In this document: piece by piece, positions 35,064-45,751 of the stretch
How the letters are laid out: the number at the start of each line of letters is the position of its first letter
Position numbering within the stretch: the stretch's first letter is position 1
Assembly (NCBI GenBank): GCA_002049455.2
Contig: KV918885.1
Location: forward strand, 62,001-126,000
Reading direction: 5' to 3'
Length of the DNA: 64,000 nt
DNA from: Porphyra umbilicalis
Lineage: Eukaryota > Rhodophyta > Bangiophyceae > Bangiales > Bangiaceae
Notes under the pieces: model-generated
The model's input: the letters and a program-made list of their open reading frames with translations, nothing else
Told to the model about the DNA's origin: nothing
Databases searched by the model: none
Position numbers and translations under genes: made by a program

Positions 35064-35355
35064 ACGTTTCCCATTCTTGTTTTTGCATTGTGGCTCCACG
35101 TGTATCAAGCATCTCCATTTTCCCTCTTCTTCTATGCGCGATGAGCCTGCGTGCGGTGGTTCGCTCGCCCCACCGCAGCGACCATGAACACGCTAGACAA
35201 TTAGAAAAGAACACAACAAAATAACAAACTAGACAGGCCGCACCACGCATGCCTGCGCACATTCACAGCGAGGCGCGCAGAAACAAGCCACCACGACGGT
35301 GGAGCGCACTCTCAACTCCTGCCGCACTCCCCCCCTACAAGCCCGCCGCACCGCC

Positions 35356-36323
35356 CTAGAAGAAAAAGCCAGCCGACTCCGGCGGCTCGGCTGCCGGTGG
35401 GGGCGACGCCAGTGGCAGGGGTGGTGGCACCAGCGTCCCGCCGCCGCGGCCCGACGGGTAGAGCGGCGGCAGCCCCGCCGACGTGGGGCCCGCCCCGGGC
35501 GTGCCCCCCGCGCCCGCGTCGGGCGTGCCCGCCCCCGGCGGCGACGCTGCCGCACCCGCGCCGCCGCCCGCCGGCGCCCCCGCCGGGCTGCCGTCGGAAA
35601 AGAGGTCCTTGAGCACCGCATAGTTGATCTTTTTGGACGACCTGCGGCGGGCAAAGGCGCGGCTCGCCGCCTCGGCCGCGGTGCGCGCCGGCGGGAGGCC
35701 GCCCGGCTCCCCGCCCGGCCCGCCCGACCGCTTGCGCTTCCACGGCTTGCGCTTGGCGTAGGCTTCCGGGTCCTCCTCACGGAGGCGCTCCAGCGCCGCC
35801 TGCGCGTCGAGGTACTCCCGGTTGAGCTCAGACCACACAGACGTCTTGACAGCCGCCTCGGCTGACGTGTTGAGGTAGCCGCCGAGTTCCTCCTCGTCGA
35901 GCTCACCCAGCGAGCCGTCATCGTCGGCGCCAGCGGCGGCTGCCGCAGGCGTACCATTACCCGCGGCGGTGCCGCCAGCGGTCGCGGTCGCGGCGGCGGG
36001 CCCGCCGGCCGAGGCCGCCGCTGACGCGGCCGCGGCTGACGCGTCGGCGGCGGCCGCCGCCGCGTCTGCCGCGCGCCCCTGCTCGTGGAAGAGGGCCGTC
36101 GCGGCGGTTGCCGCTGCAGCGTCGGCGGCGGCCTCTGCTTCAAGGGCGGCGAGTTCGGGCGACGCCATTGCAGCCGCCAGCTGTGCCTCGACGCTGTCCG
36201 GCGCGGGCGGAGCGCGGTTTGGTTCCTGCGACGCGACGGGGGGGGTAAGCTGTGACGCGGCCGCCAGCAGCGCCGCGTCGGTGCCAGCAGGGGGGTCGGG
36301 GGCCCCCTTGCCACCCGCCTTGG

Positions 36324-36377
<54 letters not shown>

Positions 36378-37676
36378 TCTTTGGCCGACCCGCATCGTCG
36401 CCATCCACCTCATACACCTTGATGGCGGCCGCAGCAGCCGCAGTGGCCGAAGCGGCGGCCTTGGCACTCGCCGCGTCGGCCGGCGCTGCCGCCCCACCGG
36501 CGCCCTTGCGCGTGTCCGCCGCCGCCGCCCCCGCCGCGCCCTTGCCGCCCGCCGCCGCCGCCTTCTCCAGCTGCCGCCCCCGCGTCCACGCCGGCGGGTC
36601 GCACGCCTCCATTTCCGTCACGTGGAGGAGCGACGCGACGGCGCCCTCGTCCCCCCCCCCGCATCAATCTCCCGCGCCGTCAACGCCGCCGACGGCGTCG
36701 CGTCCATCTCCCGCAGCCGGTGCTGGAGGACCGCGCTGCCGACGCGCACGACGCGCACGACTTCGGTGGTGGTGCGGAAAAAGTTGTGCATCCGCGCGGC
36801 AAGCAGCAGGGCGGCGCCGCACAAGCCCGCGGGGCGGCGCCCTTCCGCCATCCAGTCGCGGCGCATGCGCGCGACGAGGCGGAGGGCCGACAGCGCCACC
36901 GCCTGCGTTTGCTCCCCAAACTCGAGGCGCCCGGCAAAGCGGTGGATGTACATGCTCGGGTCGACGGCGGGGAGGAAGAGGGTGAGGAGGCGGCAAAACT
37001 TGCCGACCGCCCGCCCGAGCGTGTACACGTTGGTTTCGAGCACGTCAGAAAAGTCGAGGAGCATGTGCGGCGAATTTTCCATCCGACACACCACGTACAG
37101 GGCGGCGGCGCAGACGACGGAGAGGCGGCGGCCCTTGTGGAAGTTTTGCTCCGACGCGAGCTGGAAGAGCCGCATCCCCGACTCGGTGCGCCGTGGCTGC
37201 AGGCGCAGGGCGGCGACCAGGTACTGCATCCGCCGCCGCGCATTGGCGGTGGTGATCTCTGAGCTCTGGCGTGAAAACCCCGGCAGCGCCCCAAACGCCG
37301 CCTTGCCGTCGGCGCGGACGGTTTGGCCGACCATCGACGAGCGGCCGCGGGCGTCTTCGACAAACCCAACCTCCGAGACGATCGACGTTGACTCGACGAC
37401 CGTGCCGCAGTCGACGCACGCAGCGTCGCCGCGGGTCACGTCATAGTCAATGTCCGCCGAGCCGCACTCGGGGCACACGGCGGCGGCACGGGCAGCGGCA
37501 GAGGGGGTCGACTGGCTGCCGCCACTGCCACCAGAGGCGGAGCTCGCCGCCCCGCCGCCGCCGGGGAGGGCAGGCGTTGCGGGAGACGCTGGGACGGCGC
37601 CGACGCCGCTGCCGGCAAAGCTGCCGGTGGCGCCCCCGCCGGCGGGAGTCCCCCCGGTGGGCGTCAGCGTCGCCAT
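35356..37676 (-). CDS. BRF1: TFIIIB subunit BRF1
   Basis: RNA polymerase III initiation factor that binds TFIIIC and TBP at tRNA and 5S genes in the nucleus. The start is ATG at 37676 (MATLTPTGGT). A Ser/Gly-rich leader is followed by the TFIIB-type zinc ribbon with Cys 68, 71, 87 and 90 (CPECGS...ACVDC) and the BRF-typical IVSEVGF. Two cyclin folds follow (MQYLVAALRLQ, GRRLSVVCAAALYVVCR; QAVALSALRLVARMRRDW, RPAGLCGAALLLAAR). The C-terminal half holds the BRF1 homology block (ELDEEELGGYLNTSAEAAVK...WSELNREYL) and SSKKINYAVLKDLF, buried in Ala-rich tracts including a long Ala run coded by GCC repeats (about 36325-36372). The frame breaks at a C10 run (36651-36660). One added base gives a continuous 773-residue protein, so a miscalled base is far likelier than a pseudogene. 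Confidence 0.92.
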
Positions 37677-39401
37677 GGTGTCCACGGGCGAGGCACGCCA
37701 ACGGGGGCAGATGCCAACACAGAAAAAGGTGCGACGAAAGACAATGAACGGTCCGTAAGCGGCGTCCCCGGTCGCGGCGATGATCAACACCGACCACGAC
37801 CAGGAGAAGGGAGGGGGGTGGGAGGGGCAGACGCCGCGACAGCGGCGCCGCCCGCACCCGCCCGCCGACCCGGCCGCCCGCGGGCGGTGGGCGGCGTTGG
37901 CGGCGCGTGCAGCTGTGGCACCGAAAGAAGCAATGCAGCGACCGGGGTCGGGGCGGGAACGCGTCGGAGCAGCAAATCAGCCCTGCAGACCCGCGCCGGC
38001 GGCACGCCCAAAGCCGCTGTGCGACCGCGAGCGGCGGGTCGCCGCGCCCGCACGACCGCGGTCGGGTGACGTGGAGACCAGTCCTCACCAAGAGTACTTC
38101 GGCAAGGGTGATACTCCGATATCTTCTTCGGGAATATACTCATCCCATATAGGTATTTCGGTGCAGCTCACGTACCCATACCCGGCAGATGAGCAGTTGT
38201 CGGATATTCACGAAAGTGGATCACAAAGGGCATCAAGAGTGCTACCCGTACTCTCGATAAAGGAACAATTCGATACCCGCGACGGCGTCCTGACTGGAAA
38301 TTCCCAAGACAAATCGATGCGTGTGAAGCTGTGAAGAGGCGGTGTTTGGGCAACATGACCAACATCACTCGCAGCGAGCCGCAGCTCACCATCCTACGTC
38401 TTGGGCCCTCCGGCGCACGTCCAGAGACCGTTCTCCATCCCTTCCTCCGCCCAGCCCTCCATCCTGGCCCACCACGCGACGCTGTGGCGGTCACCCCCAC
38501 ACCGTTTCCATTTGTCTCGCCTGAAGAAGGGTTTACCTACGGCTCTGATAACCGCCCAGATGGCCCCACGGACGATACTATTCTGGGGCAGTAGAGCCGA
38601 CGGAAAACCTGCGCCGTGACCACATTAGTCTCTGGATAAATGAAATGCCAACGAAATCGCAAAGTTAGCTATAAATGGGTTCTGCATTCCATTGACTGGA
38701 TTACGCATACCGGCGGTGAGAACGATCTTGGATACCTACAATCTCAAAAATCAATGGTACATCCAGGGAGATCCATTTCGCTGACATCCAGTTCACTGTG
38801 GCTGGATACGAGCCACATGCCGTACTTGACGCCAAAATAGATACCCGTGGTGAGGCCTCGTTGAGACGGACTCTCCGCGCCGGCCTGAGGCGTTGTTCGC
38901 ACTTGTCAGCTCTCCTAGGGGGAATTAGAGGTACGGTCTTTGTCTTGGCCCGTCAACTGACACGTGTTTAGCTGCGGAACGGAACGCACAAGGCGGAGGC
39001 GGGGGCGTCCAGAGAGATTTGTGCAGAGCACCGGGCTCTGCGGCACCCCTCGCTGGCGGCTGTCTGCTGCAGGGGCCCCTCCTCGCCAGACCCGACGGAG
39101 ACCGCGACCGCCGCGGTCGGCGCTGCCGCCGCCGTCGTCCGCCCCGCTTTCTCGTTTGCCGCTGTTGCCTTCACCACTGTCCTTGCTGACTGGGACGGAC
39201 AGGCGGGACTGTTGCCGGCCTGCTTGTCCGCCACTGCGCGTCGTCCCCGCTTGCGGTGGTGCAGCCGCCTGGGGGGTGCTCGTCCGCCCCCTCGACTCGG
39301 GTGCGCGCCACCGGCGTTGTTCCCGGTTTCCTTCTATTTTTTTTACTATCTGCTGTCGCAGTATCGCTCGTGTTTCATCCCCCCTGACGCTGCTCGCCAT
39401 C
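37677..39401. other. Intergenic between divergent genes, AT-richer island
   Basis: Divergent promoter region of BRF1 and the DUF1995-like gene. About 38090-38330 and 38600-38930 are clearly less GC-rich than their surroundings and contain ATCC/GGAT-rich words (for example ATCCAGTTCACTGTGGCTGGAT at 38780-38805, partly palindromic). They may be old transposon remnants. No gene or complete terminus was found. Confidence 0.35.
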
Positions 39402-40250
39402 ATGGGTGCGAAACGGGTGCATGACGGCGGCGGTGGTGGTGGCGGCGGCGGCGGGGCCTGCTTTGTGGTCCCGTGCCGAGCCCCTGCCGCCCCCCTCTCC
39501 GCCACCCCCGGCCTCGGATGTGGTGGCCGCGGGCAACAACAAAGACGCGGCGGCTCGGCCGCCTTGCCCAGCGGCCGCCCCGGCCGCCGGGCCGTGGCGC
39601 TCCGTCGGCGGTCGGCCGCCCCCGTCGCTCGCGTGCCGCCGCCCCCGTCGCCCGCCCCTTCGGCGTCTTCGGCGGTGGATGGCGGGCCGGCCGCGGCAAC
39701 GTCGACGACGGCGGCGGTGACGGGTGTGGCGGCCACCGACGGGGGCGCCGCCGCCGTGCCGACCGCGCCGACGGCAGCGTCCCCCCCCCCCGCCTTTTGG
39801 GCGCCGCTGGCGCCCTCCCCCCCCACGGCGCACCCCCCCTCCACCGCCCCCTCTGCCTACGTCGACGGCCCTGACCCGCCCGGGGGCTTCCCCGGCGCCA
39901 TCCCCCAAACTATCGAGGCCGCCCTCGTCGCCGCCCAAGGCGCCGTCCGCGCCGCCTTTGTCGACGGCGTCACGGCGGTGGCGGTGGAGTTGCCAATGGG
40001 CCGCTCGCGGCGCTTTTGGTACCGCATGGCCCCGCCGGCGGTGGTGCGGGAGGAGGTGGCCATCCTTACCGCTCACTTTGTGGGGATGTTTGAGGGCGCC
40101 TCGACGGGGCTGCTGCTGGACGAGGAGCTCCCGGCGCTGGACCTGCGGGGGTGTGGGTTGGACTGGCTGACCAAGGTTGGGGGGATTGGCGAAACGGCGC
40201 GGCGGGAAGGGGTGCGCGCCGTCCGCTCCCGGGGCGGGTCGGCAGCGTGC

Positions 40251-40281
<31 letters not shown>

Positions 40282-40876
40282 GCAGGGACGCTGCCGCGGT
40301 GCCGCCCGTGGCGGCGGCGCCCGCCGGCGCCACCGCGGGCGCTACGCCCACCTCCCCCGCCCTGGACGTGTTGGTCATTGCGGGCGCGCGGCCGTGCCGC
40401 GCGTCGTCGGTCGCGGCGCTGGTGGCAGCGGCGACCGCCGCCGGCACCGCCGTCGTCCTCTTCAACTGCTTTCTCGAAGCCGAGTGGACGCCCGGCCCCG
40501 CCGGCGTCACCCCCGTGTACGTGGTGCGGGCGCTCGACAAGGGCGCCGTCCTCCTCGCGGGCCACGGCGCGGCGGAGGAGTGGGAGGTGTTTGGGGAGAT
40601 TGCCGTCTTTCAGTACGAGGCCATGACGACCGCGCCGCGGGGGTGGGTGCCGACCACGGCGGCCGTGCACGCGGCGCTGGCGGGCGTGGGGGGGCGCCGC
40701 GAGGGCCTCTCGGGCTACTGGGGGAGCCTCGGGCCGGGGTGTGAGGCGGGCTTTTGGCCCTTCCAAGCGCACGTCGTCGCCATGGCCTTGGCCGGCGACG
40801 CGGAGGGGGCGGAGCCGGGGGGGGCGGGGGGGGGAAGGCCGCCAAGGACCGGCCGAAACGCTTTGGCTTCTTTTGA
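39402..40876 (+). CDS. DUF1995-like plastid protein
   Basis: The start is ATG at 39402 (MGAKRVHDG), although the frame is open further upstream. A Gly run and an Arg/Ala/Pro-rich leader, compatible with a transit peptide, precede the domain. The domain opens at about residue 165 with PQTIEAALVAAQGAVRAAF and VAVELPM, and continues with LDVLVIAGA, GTAVVLFNCFLEAEW and an EVFGEIAVFQYEA...PRGWVP segment. This is the layout of DUF1995 proteins, which in plants include a factor for photosystem II accumulation. Near the end, G8 (40817-40824) and G9 (40826-40834) runs precede the break. One extra G there gives a short basic ending (KAAKDRPKRFGFF, stop 40874-40876) and 491 residues; without it the frame runs on into an implausible tail. 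The family assignment is from pattern only. Confidence 0.7.
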
Positions 40877-41447
40877 GGCGTGTCCGTGCGTGCGGGGTGG
40901 GGGTCGCCGGGGCGAGCGACAGAGGGGCTGAGGGCGCGTGGCTGCCGCCGCCCTGGCGCGACGCCCGGTAACTGTTTTTTCTTCATCTTCATCTTTCTTC
41001 CTGATGGCGGGAGTGCGCCGCGGGTGCCTTTCTCTATATTTTTTTTTGTGCTGTCGACGACCGATGGCGTTGGCCACTTTGCTACGCCTCGTTCAGAGGA
41101 CGACGCCGGCACGCACTGGCGTACAGCGCGAGACGCGGGTGTTGCCCGCCGGCCTGGGGCGGGCGCAATAGCCCGACGTGGAGGTCGCTTACGGACAGTG
41201 GTACGGTGATGCCGTCTGACAATGACGATGCACGACGCTCTAGACAGACGTGTGTGTGCGATTGCCGGGCCACTCGGCTGCGGCCTGCGGCCAAGCAAGA
41301 CCACAAGGTACAAGAGAAAACTGTTTGGTTCTTCCAAAAGCACACCACATCATACAAGTGCCGACCGTGCCGACCGTGCGACGACAGACTTGGCCTACGC
41401 CCGCCCCACACACCTCCCCCCCACCTCCCCCCTGGACACAAAAAGCC
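40877..41447. other. Convergent 3' flanks, no gene
   Basis: Space between the ends of the DUF1995-like gene and PPOX. It contains T-rich words (about 40976-41048) and CCACCTCCCCCC-type tracts. Nothing coding is supported. Confidence 0.5.
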
Positions 41448-43139
41448 TCACACGCTCGCCGGCGTCGCCGTCTCTGGCATGGCCATGGGCGCCCCCGTCT
41501 CGGGCATGTCCCCGAGCGTCGCAACCACCTCTGCCGCGGCCTTGTCGCCCCACGCGACGCAATCCCCAAACGCCACCCCCGACGCGTAGTTGCCGCCCAA
41601 AAACAGCCCCGGGCACTCGGCGGCGGCCGCCTCCCGCACGCCCGCCACCAACTCGAGGTGCCCCCGCACGTACTGGGGGATGGCGCGGGGCCACTTGCGG
41701 ACGCCCACGACGACCGGCACTTCGTCGGCCGCCCCCTCCGACAGCAGCAGCGCCTTGATGTCCCCGTCCACGGCAGCCACCACCTCCTCCTCTGACAAGT
41801 CGGCAATCCCCTTGTCCTGCGCGCCCCCAATGTAGGAGAGGAGGAGCTCCCGCCCGGGCGGCGCGCGGCCGGGGAAGAGCGACGAGGACCAGATGGTGCC
41901 GAGCGTGCGGACGCCCATGGAGCGCGGGATGAGGTTGCCAAAGCCCTTGAGCGGCCGCTTAAACGCGGCCGTCGGGTAGGAGAGCGTGACTGACCAAACG
42001 CACGGGTAGTAGACGTCGTCGAGGGCCTTGGCAGCGGGGAGCATCCCGCCGAGGATGGACGACGCCGCGCCGGCGGGCGCCGTCAGCGACACGGTCTTGG
42101 CGTGCACCGTCCGTGGGCCGTCGGGCGTTGAGTAGACGGCCTCATAGCCCGGCGCCGAGCCCGGGAGCTTGCGCAGCTCCGTGAGCGTCCAGCCGAGCCG
42201 CACCGCGTCACCGAGCTTGGCGGCCACCGCCTTGGGCAGCATCCCGAGGCCCTCTCGAAAGGAGCCGAGCGCGCCGCCCTTGACGACGGGCAGCTCTGGG
42301 TCTGGCTCCCCCGCCTCTGCCTTGCGCTGCCGCAAGCGGATGATGGCGCCCTCCACAATGCCCTGCGTGATGCCCAAGTTTTGGAGGGCGTAGATCTTGC
42401 CAAACGCGCCGCGGATGGCCAGCGACGACGGGTCCCCCGCGTAGACGCCCGACACAAACGGGTCGATCATCTTGGCAAACACTTCCGCGCCGAGGTGCCG
42501 CGTAATGAATTCCTTGACCGACTCCTCCTTGCCGGACCAGTTGGGCCACACAAAGCCCGCCGCGCCGAGGCCCGCGCGCACGGCGCCGAGCGGGGAGAGG
42601 AGGCGGAACTTGGGGATGTCCGCCGGCCCCATCGGCAGCGCAAACAGGTTGCCATTCCAGTAGACAAAGCGGGGCAGCGTGTGGTCGGCAAAAACCAGGT
42701 CGTCCTTGAGGCCCACGTCGACGGCCAGGCGCAGGATGTGGGGCGCGGGCTGGAAGGTGTTGGGGCCCTCCTCCCACGTATACCCATTGGCCGAGCGGGA
42801 GATGACGTTGCCGCCGACCACGTCGCGCGCTTCGGTGAGGAGCATTGAAACGCCGCGAGAGTGCAGGCGGTAGGCGAGGGTGGAGCCAGACACGCCCGAG
42901 CCGACGACAAGCGCGTCGACGACCTCGTCGGGCGCGCCGCCGGCGGCCATGCGAGGCGACGGCGCCGCGCGCCGGGCCGCCCCCGGCGGGGGGATGGCCC
43001 GAGGGACGAGCGACCGCAGCGGCGCCGCCGCGCCGGCCATGGCGGGGCGGCGGCTGCCGGCGGCCGCGGGGGCGCCGGCAAAGGCGCTGCGGCGGGCGGT
43101 CCAGGGGGCGGCCGCGGCGGCCGGGACAAAGGCTGCCAT
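41448..43139 (-). CDS. PPOX: Protoporphyrinogen IX oxidase, plastid type
   Basis: FAD enzyme that oxidises protoporphyrinogen IX to protoporphyrin IX, the last step shared by haem and chlorophyll (and bilin) synthesis. Single exon, 563 residues from ATG at 43139. Residues 1-65 are Ala/Arg/Pro-rich without acids and end PSPRMAAGG, a typical plastid transit peptide with RMA cleavage context. The dinucleotide-binding GSGVSG is at 80-85, followed by GGNVISRSANGYTWEEGPNTFQ-type sequence characteristic of the family. Mid-protein motifs include FVSGVYAGDP and AFGKIYALQNLGITQG; the C-terminal FAD motif is LFLGGNYASGVAFGDCVAWG. The length fits the eukaryotic/HemY family. A Harbinger element starts 213 bp upstream of the start codon and may have displaced its promoter. 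Confidence 0.96.
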   Translation of the reverse strand: MAAFVPAAAAAPWTARRSAFAGAPAAAGSRRPAMAGAAAPLRSLVPRAIPPPGAARRAAPSPRMAAGGAPDEVVDALVVGSGVSGSTLAYRLHSRGVSMLLTEARDVVGGNVISRSANGYTWEEGPNTFQPAPHILRLAVDVGLKDDLVFADHTLPRFVYWNGNLFALPMGPADIPKFRLLSPLGAVRAGLGAAGFVWPNWSGKEESVKEFITRHLGAEVFAKMIDPFVSGVYAGDPSSLAIRGAFGKIYALQNLGITQGIVEGAIIRLRQRKAEAGEPDPELPVVKGGALGSFREGLGMLPKAVAAKLGDAVRLGWTLTELRKLPGSAPGYEAVYSTPDGPRTVHAKTVSLTAPAGAASSILGGMLPAAKALDDVYYPCVWSVTLSYPTAAFKRPLKGFGNLIPRSMGVRTLGTIWSSSLFPGRAPPGRELLLSYIGGAQDKGIADLSEEEVVAAVDGDIKALLLSEGAADEVPVVVGVRKWPRAIPQYVRGHLELVAGVREAAAAECPGLFLGGNYASGVAFGDCVAWGDKAAAEVVATLGDMPETGAPMAMPETATPASV

Positions 43140-43857
43140 GGTGGCTCCCAGGGGGGGCAACGGAGCGCGCGAAACGATAGGGGGTGGCGGGCGACAGGGA
43201 GGTTGGCAGTGAAGCAGTGTCGTGGGGGGGGGGTGGAGCCGTACGGTCGAGGTCGAGGTGTGTGCGCCGTCGGGGGCGGAAGTGGCGTGGAGCCGGGCGA
43301 GGCGGGTGAGTGTGTCCGTCCCCAGAATATCTGCGTGCGCGGGGTCCCTGAGAGCATCTCCACCAATGGAGCCAACCGTCCAACCCAACGGCCACGTGTG
43401 CACAACGTGTGGCGCTGTCACTGGCTCTCCAAAGGCAGAGCCAAAACTAAGCAGGTCACGTCTCGACCTCGGGCCTAGCGGCGCTGACTAGTGCCATGGC
43501 ACTGTTTTGTGGCCGATCAGCTGTCCTTCCAACAGAATCTGCTGTGAAGAGCACTCTGCTGTGATCGCCAGTGAACGGGCTGGTATGCTTCGGTTCTCCA
43601 TCGATCGAGGGGCGAATCCAATGGTGATCGCGCCAAAAACTCCGAAATCGCGCGGCCAGGACCCGGTCGATATCGGAATTGTGAGAACTCATAAAGGAGT
43701 TGACTGTCCGCAGATGTGCTTCGATCCAGCGGAGCTGGAGGGAACCGAGGCTATCGCTTGAGCCAACCGACGTCTGCCCGTCTTCTTCCCGCACCGTGTT
43801 TCCCTGTCGGTCTACTGTTGTCCTCGGTAACGCTTTTATCCCTCTGTCTCTCATCTG

Positions 43858-45514
43858 ATGTCGGACTCCGACGAGGAACACACCATGTTGGCCATTGCCA
43901 CCGCCTTTGCGAATGATGACGATGACGATGTCTTGGCCGCTGTCCAGGCAGCTCAGCAGGTTGGCGACTTGCTTGCGCACGCGGATGAGGCGGCAGAGAT
44001 TAACCCGCGCCCAGGTTCTTATCCTGGAAAGGCCCCTAACAAGAATCGTGGCTTTCTATTGGGGGAGACAGCTCACCTGCGCGATTACTTTGGTTTGAAC
44101 GGACAGCCACCCATCTATGACGAAGTTGACTTTGAGCGCCGCTTTCGCGTACCTCGTGTGGTGTTCGACCGCTTGTATCGTGCTGCGCTATGCGAGCCGT
44201 ACTTCCAGCAACGTGTGAACGCCACCGGGGAGCCTCAATCGTCGACTTTGGTGAAGGTTTCGGCGGCATTGAGGGTGCTGGCATACGGCGAGGCCACTGA
44301 CCGCGTTGATGAGTACGTTCGCTTGTCAGAGTCTACTGTTAACGAGACCGTGCATCGCTTTTCTCGCTTTGTTATCGATAAGTTCAAGCCTGTGTACCTC
44401 CGTCCGCCCACCCGAGCAGATTTACAGCGCGTTATGAAGGCTTACGAGGACGCTGGCTTCCCGGGGTGCATGGGGTGTGTCGACTGCTCCCACTGGGAGT
44501 GGGCAAGCTGTCCAGTCGCCCAGCACGGACAATATCAGGGTAAGTCTGGGAAGCGAACTATTGTTATGGAAACCGTGGCGGACATGGATCTTTACCTGTG
44601 GCACTTTTTTATTGGGATGCCTGGTGCCATGAATGACTTGAACGTGATGGCTTTTTCTCCTCTTTTTCAGTCTATGATTGCCGGTGCTTTTCCTCCCCCT
44701 ATCACCTACACAGTTAACGGCGTCGAACGGACGTTACCGTACTTTTTGTGCGACGGCATATACCCCGAGCATGCCGTCCTCATGGACACGTCGAAGGGCG
44801 ACGAGGAAAAGGAGAAATTCTTCGCTTCTCGGCAGGAGGGGCGGCGCAAAGACGCGGAGCGCGTGTACGCCGTCCTGTACACGGAGTGGCAGATCTTGGC
44901 CAGGCCGTCGCACTTCCGGGATGTGGAGACGATGAAGGACGTGGGCACCTGCTGTGCCATTCTGCACAACATGATCGTTGTCCACCGCCGCAAGGAGCAG
45001 CACGCTCAGTCACCAAGTACGTAACAGGAGCTTTTTCATGTCCATTCTGCGTACTCCTTTACTTTGATTGCTCCTATCTATATGCCTCGGAGCTCGCTGT
45101 TACTGACATCAGGTGCTATTGCCCGAGAACTCGATTGATTTTTGCTCTCCGTCCCACTCTGTGTGATTCGTTATTCGTTGGACAGAGAGGCGCACGGAGC
45201 CATGCCCTCCAGGGTCCATGACAGACACGGGTGGATTCGGGCCTGGAGCTGTCGGCTGGGCCAGCGCGATGGCCGATGGTGGTGGAGAAATTGTCGAGGG
45301 GCAAGATGGGCAGCCTGGTGTCGGTGGTACCGCTGCCGGTGCCGGCGTACTGTTTGGGCACGGCGCGCCAGACGGGGGAGGGCAAGCCGACCCGCGGGAG
45401 GCGCTAGTCCAGCGGCTGCAGGCGGCGCGCGCCCGGGTTACCAGCCGAGCGGAGCACCACCGCCTGAAGCGGGACCTCATCGAGCACGTTTGGGCGCGTC
45501 GACCGGACGCGTAG
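43858..45514 (+). CDS. PIF/Harbinger transposase (DDE)
   Basis: Two exons, 43858-45016 and 45186-45514. The 169-bp intron has a GTACGT donor and a GACAG acceptor (phase 1) and is inferred, because the first exon otherwise stops eight codons after a normal body. The protein is about 495 residues. The catalytic residues follow the Harbinger pattern: D209 in CVDCSHWEW, D260 in GAMNDLNVM and E334 in RRKDAERVYAVL, with WHFFIGMPG between. The C-terminal exon ends EHHRLKRDLIEHVWARRPD, a helix common at the end of these transposases. An acidic N-terminus (DDDDD) precedes an FxxRFRVPRVVFDRLY segment. All key residues are present and the frame is open, so the protein could be active together with the partner ORF. 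The start is the first ATG after a pyrimidine-rich leader. Confidence 0.9.
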
Positions 45515-45751
45515 ATGGGGGCCAAAGAGCTGCAAAAAATGCATCAAAGACATCTGTTGCCATCCGTCCATGATACAAGTTCGACGAAAAAGCAGAGAGA
45601 GAGCAACGACAGAAAACAAGAATCTTCAAGTCACGGCACACAGAGTCAGACGAGGAAAAGAAAAAACACTAACGGACTCATCGAAAAGAGCGACCACCCA
45701 CCACCAGCGCCACAAACACAGCGCCGCCCGCCACTCGCGGCGCGAAAACGG

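Noticed and set aside
38964-39401. Upstream extension of the DUF1995-like gene to 38964
   Set aside because: The added residues are Arg/Pro-rich and lack features; the ATG at 39402 gives a better start before the Gly and transit-like stretch.
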